Assembly: GCA_030606485.1 (NCBI GenBank) | Contig: JAUWGH010000001.1 | Span: 1-64,000, forward strand | Direction: 5' to 3' | Origin: Promethearchaeota archaeon | GTDB lineage: Archaea > Asgardarchaeota > Lokiarchaeia > Sigyniarchaeales > SOKP01 | DNA length: 64,000 bases | Shown: piece by piece, positions 63,018-64,000 of the stretch | Layout: each line of letters begins with the position of its first letter | Position numbering within the stretch: position 1 is the first letter of the stretch | The notes under the pieces: generated by a model | Seen by the model: the letters and a program-made list of their open reading frames with translations, nothing else | Database searches by the model: none | What the model was told of the DNA's origin: nothing | Program-made: the position numbers and the translations under genes

Positions 63018-64000
63018 TTAGATATATTTTCTATTTTTCATTCGTTTTAAAACCATTTCCTTGGATTGGAACCCTTTCGGTCCTTTCATTTCAACTAAAT
63101 AAGAAGATGCAGCAGAAGCAAAATAACCTGCATTTTTTATTGATTCCCAATCTTTCGAAGATTTTAAAAATTCATACATAAAAACAGACATATAGGCATC
63201 TCCAGCACCTGTTTCATCTACAACAAGATTAGATCTAAATGCAGGGATTTTAATTATTTTCTCTCCTTTTCTTGCAATTAATGAGCCTTTTTCACCAAGA
63301 GTAGTAATTATTAACGAATCATTCATTGTTAATTTATTAATTGATTTAATAGGATCTTTTATTCCTGAAAGTGTCCTCATCTCTTCCTCGGAACCTTTTA
63401 AAATCAGATTGTCATTAATTAAATCACTTATATATGAAATCTTTTTGTTGAAACTTTTATCATATTTTAATGATATTTTCCCAGAATTATCAATTTTTCT
63501 GATAAATCCTTGGAGATCAATGGCAACATAAGAATTCTTCAAATTTTTTACTAAATTTTCTATGTATTCAATATCTATTTCATTACATAATGTGCATAAG
63601 AGAATGGCATCTGGATTTTTTGAAATATAATTTAATGGAAAATTCTTAAAATTGAGATTAGGGCTTTTAGAAATTAAGGTCAAATTTCTGGTATGATTAA
63701 AATAATTTAAAACAAAATTTGTATTTTTTGAATGGCTCCATGATATACCATCTAGATTAATATTTCTTTCTAGAAATTCTCTCAGAAATTCCTTTTTGAA
63801 ATTTATACTTCCTAAATTTGAAACTATTCCAATCCAAGCATCACTAGTATATGTATCTAAAGCGAGTGATCCATATGTAACTCCACCTCCAACGGTTTGC
63901 ATGCTATCCTGATTGAATCTAATAATTTTATCTAATGCAAAATGCCCGCAAAAAATAAATGTGAGTTTTTCCTTTGAGTCAAAGTTTTTTGAATTATTCA
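63018..64000 (-). CDS. PfkB-family carbohydrate kinase, 5' end at window edge
   Basis: The frame continues upstream of the internal ATG at 63902 through conserved N-terminal sequence (TFIFCGHFALDKIIRFNQD), so the gene begins at or just beyond base 64000. The partial codon xTG at the edge would be the start if the next base completes ATG. PfkB motifs: VGGGVTYGSLALDTY, an ATP/sugar region TLGEKGSLIARKGEK and the catalytic ETGAGDAYMSVFMYEF with the base Asp. It should phosphorylate a sugar, nucleoside or similar; the acceptor is unknown. At least 327 codons are visible. Confidence 0.9.
   Translation of the reverse strand, partial: NNSKNFDSKEKLTFIFCGHFALDKIIRFNQDSMQTVGGGVTYGSLALDTYTSDAWIGIVSNLGSINFKKEFLREFLERNINLDGISWSHSKNTNFVLNYFNHTRNLTLISKSPNLNFKNFPLNYISKNPDAILLCTLCNEIDIEYIENLVKNLKNSYVAIDLQGFIRKIDNSGKISLKYDKSFNKKISYISDLINDNLILKGSEEEMRTLSGIKDPIKSINKLTMNDSLIITTLGEKGSLIARKGEKIIKIPAFRSNLVVDETGAGDAYMSVFMYEFLKSSKDWESIKNAGYFASAASSYLVEMKGPKGFQSKEMVLKRMKNRKYI

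Overview
The window is AT-rich, gene-dense archaeal chromosome with the mix expected of an Asgard archaeon, most likely a Lokiarchaeia-type (Promethearchaeota) lineage. The basis is the co-occurrence of archaeal information-processing genes (three RFC genes in a row, proteasome alpha, RadA, an archaeal-type CO dehydrogenase alpha subunit, an intron-containing tRNA) with several eukaryote-like proteins: a Rab/Ras-like GTPase, an Arf-like GTPase fused to a longin-like domain, an Arf/Rag-like GTPase with an N-terminal helix-hairpin-helix and a C-terminal roadblock/longin-like domain, a V4R/TRAPP-Bet3-like protein, and a vWA protein with RING/PHD-like zinc modules. The taxonomic call is inference from gene content.

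Layout. 1-1642: 5' part of a multi-PAS sensor and a tRNA-Arg(GCG) that folds only if two introns are removed. 1646-11758: an unknown protein, a B12-binding-type radical SAM protein, a HAD protein, a sugar nucleotidyltransferase, pyruvate kinase, an ECF-type S component, a DUF998-like membrane protein and several small unknowns. 11795-16822: a minus-strand run of rfcS, a degenerate rfcS paralogue, rfcL, a GNAT, a zinc-ribbon protein, a PC4-like small protein and a ribbon-helix-helix gene that lacks a standard start codon. 17076-21767: a 1563-residue repeat/coiled-coil protein with about 14 helical modules, five of them tandem at a 360-bp period. 22511-25714: a UPF0182-like membrane protein. 25788-28834: proteasome alpha, a Rab-like GTPase, a longin-like/ACT-like protein and a ribbon-helix-helix regulator. 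29549-39985: an unknown zinc-ribbon protein, longin-Arf plus V4R pair, cdhA, Mrp/NBP35, a small membrane protein, and the divergent HhH-GTPase-roadblock / vWA-RING pair. 40063-43887: Nudix hydrolase, two regulators, MFS transporter. 43926-57997: an alpha-glucan and sugar-phosphate region (maltokinase-like protein, two GH57 enzymes, GalT-like protein, glucose-1-phosphate nucleotidyltransferase, degenerate phosphohexomutase) surrounding a rifampicin-phosphotransferase-like dikinase with a DUF7064/7065-like partner. 58005-64000: small membrane proteins, RadA with two HhH domains, cold-shock protein, MBL-fold hydrolase, FTR-like protein, YdjM-like membrane protein and a PfkB kinase cut by the window edge.

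How the genes work together. The GH57 glucanotransferase, GH57 branching enzyme, maltokinase-like protein, GalT-like protein and nucleotidyltransferase point to storage polysaccharide metabolism feeding glycolysis (pyk is also present). The GTPase, longin, V4R and roadblock proteins are candidate parts of an endogenous small-GTPase switch system. CdhA is the CO-oxidising subunit of the acetyl-CoA pathway, here without its partner genes.

Initiation is distinctive. Several genes use TTG, and two genes (ribbon-helix-helix at 16643-16822 and the DUF7064-like gene at 48236-49201) encode conserved N-termini with no in-frame ATG, GTG or TTG. Each instead has a GGTG Shine-Dalgarno 7 nt before an ATT or ATA codon. 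No CRISPR array, rRNA, transposase or integrase was seen.
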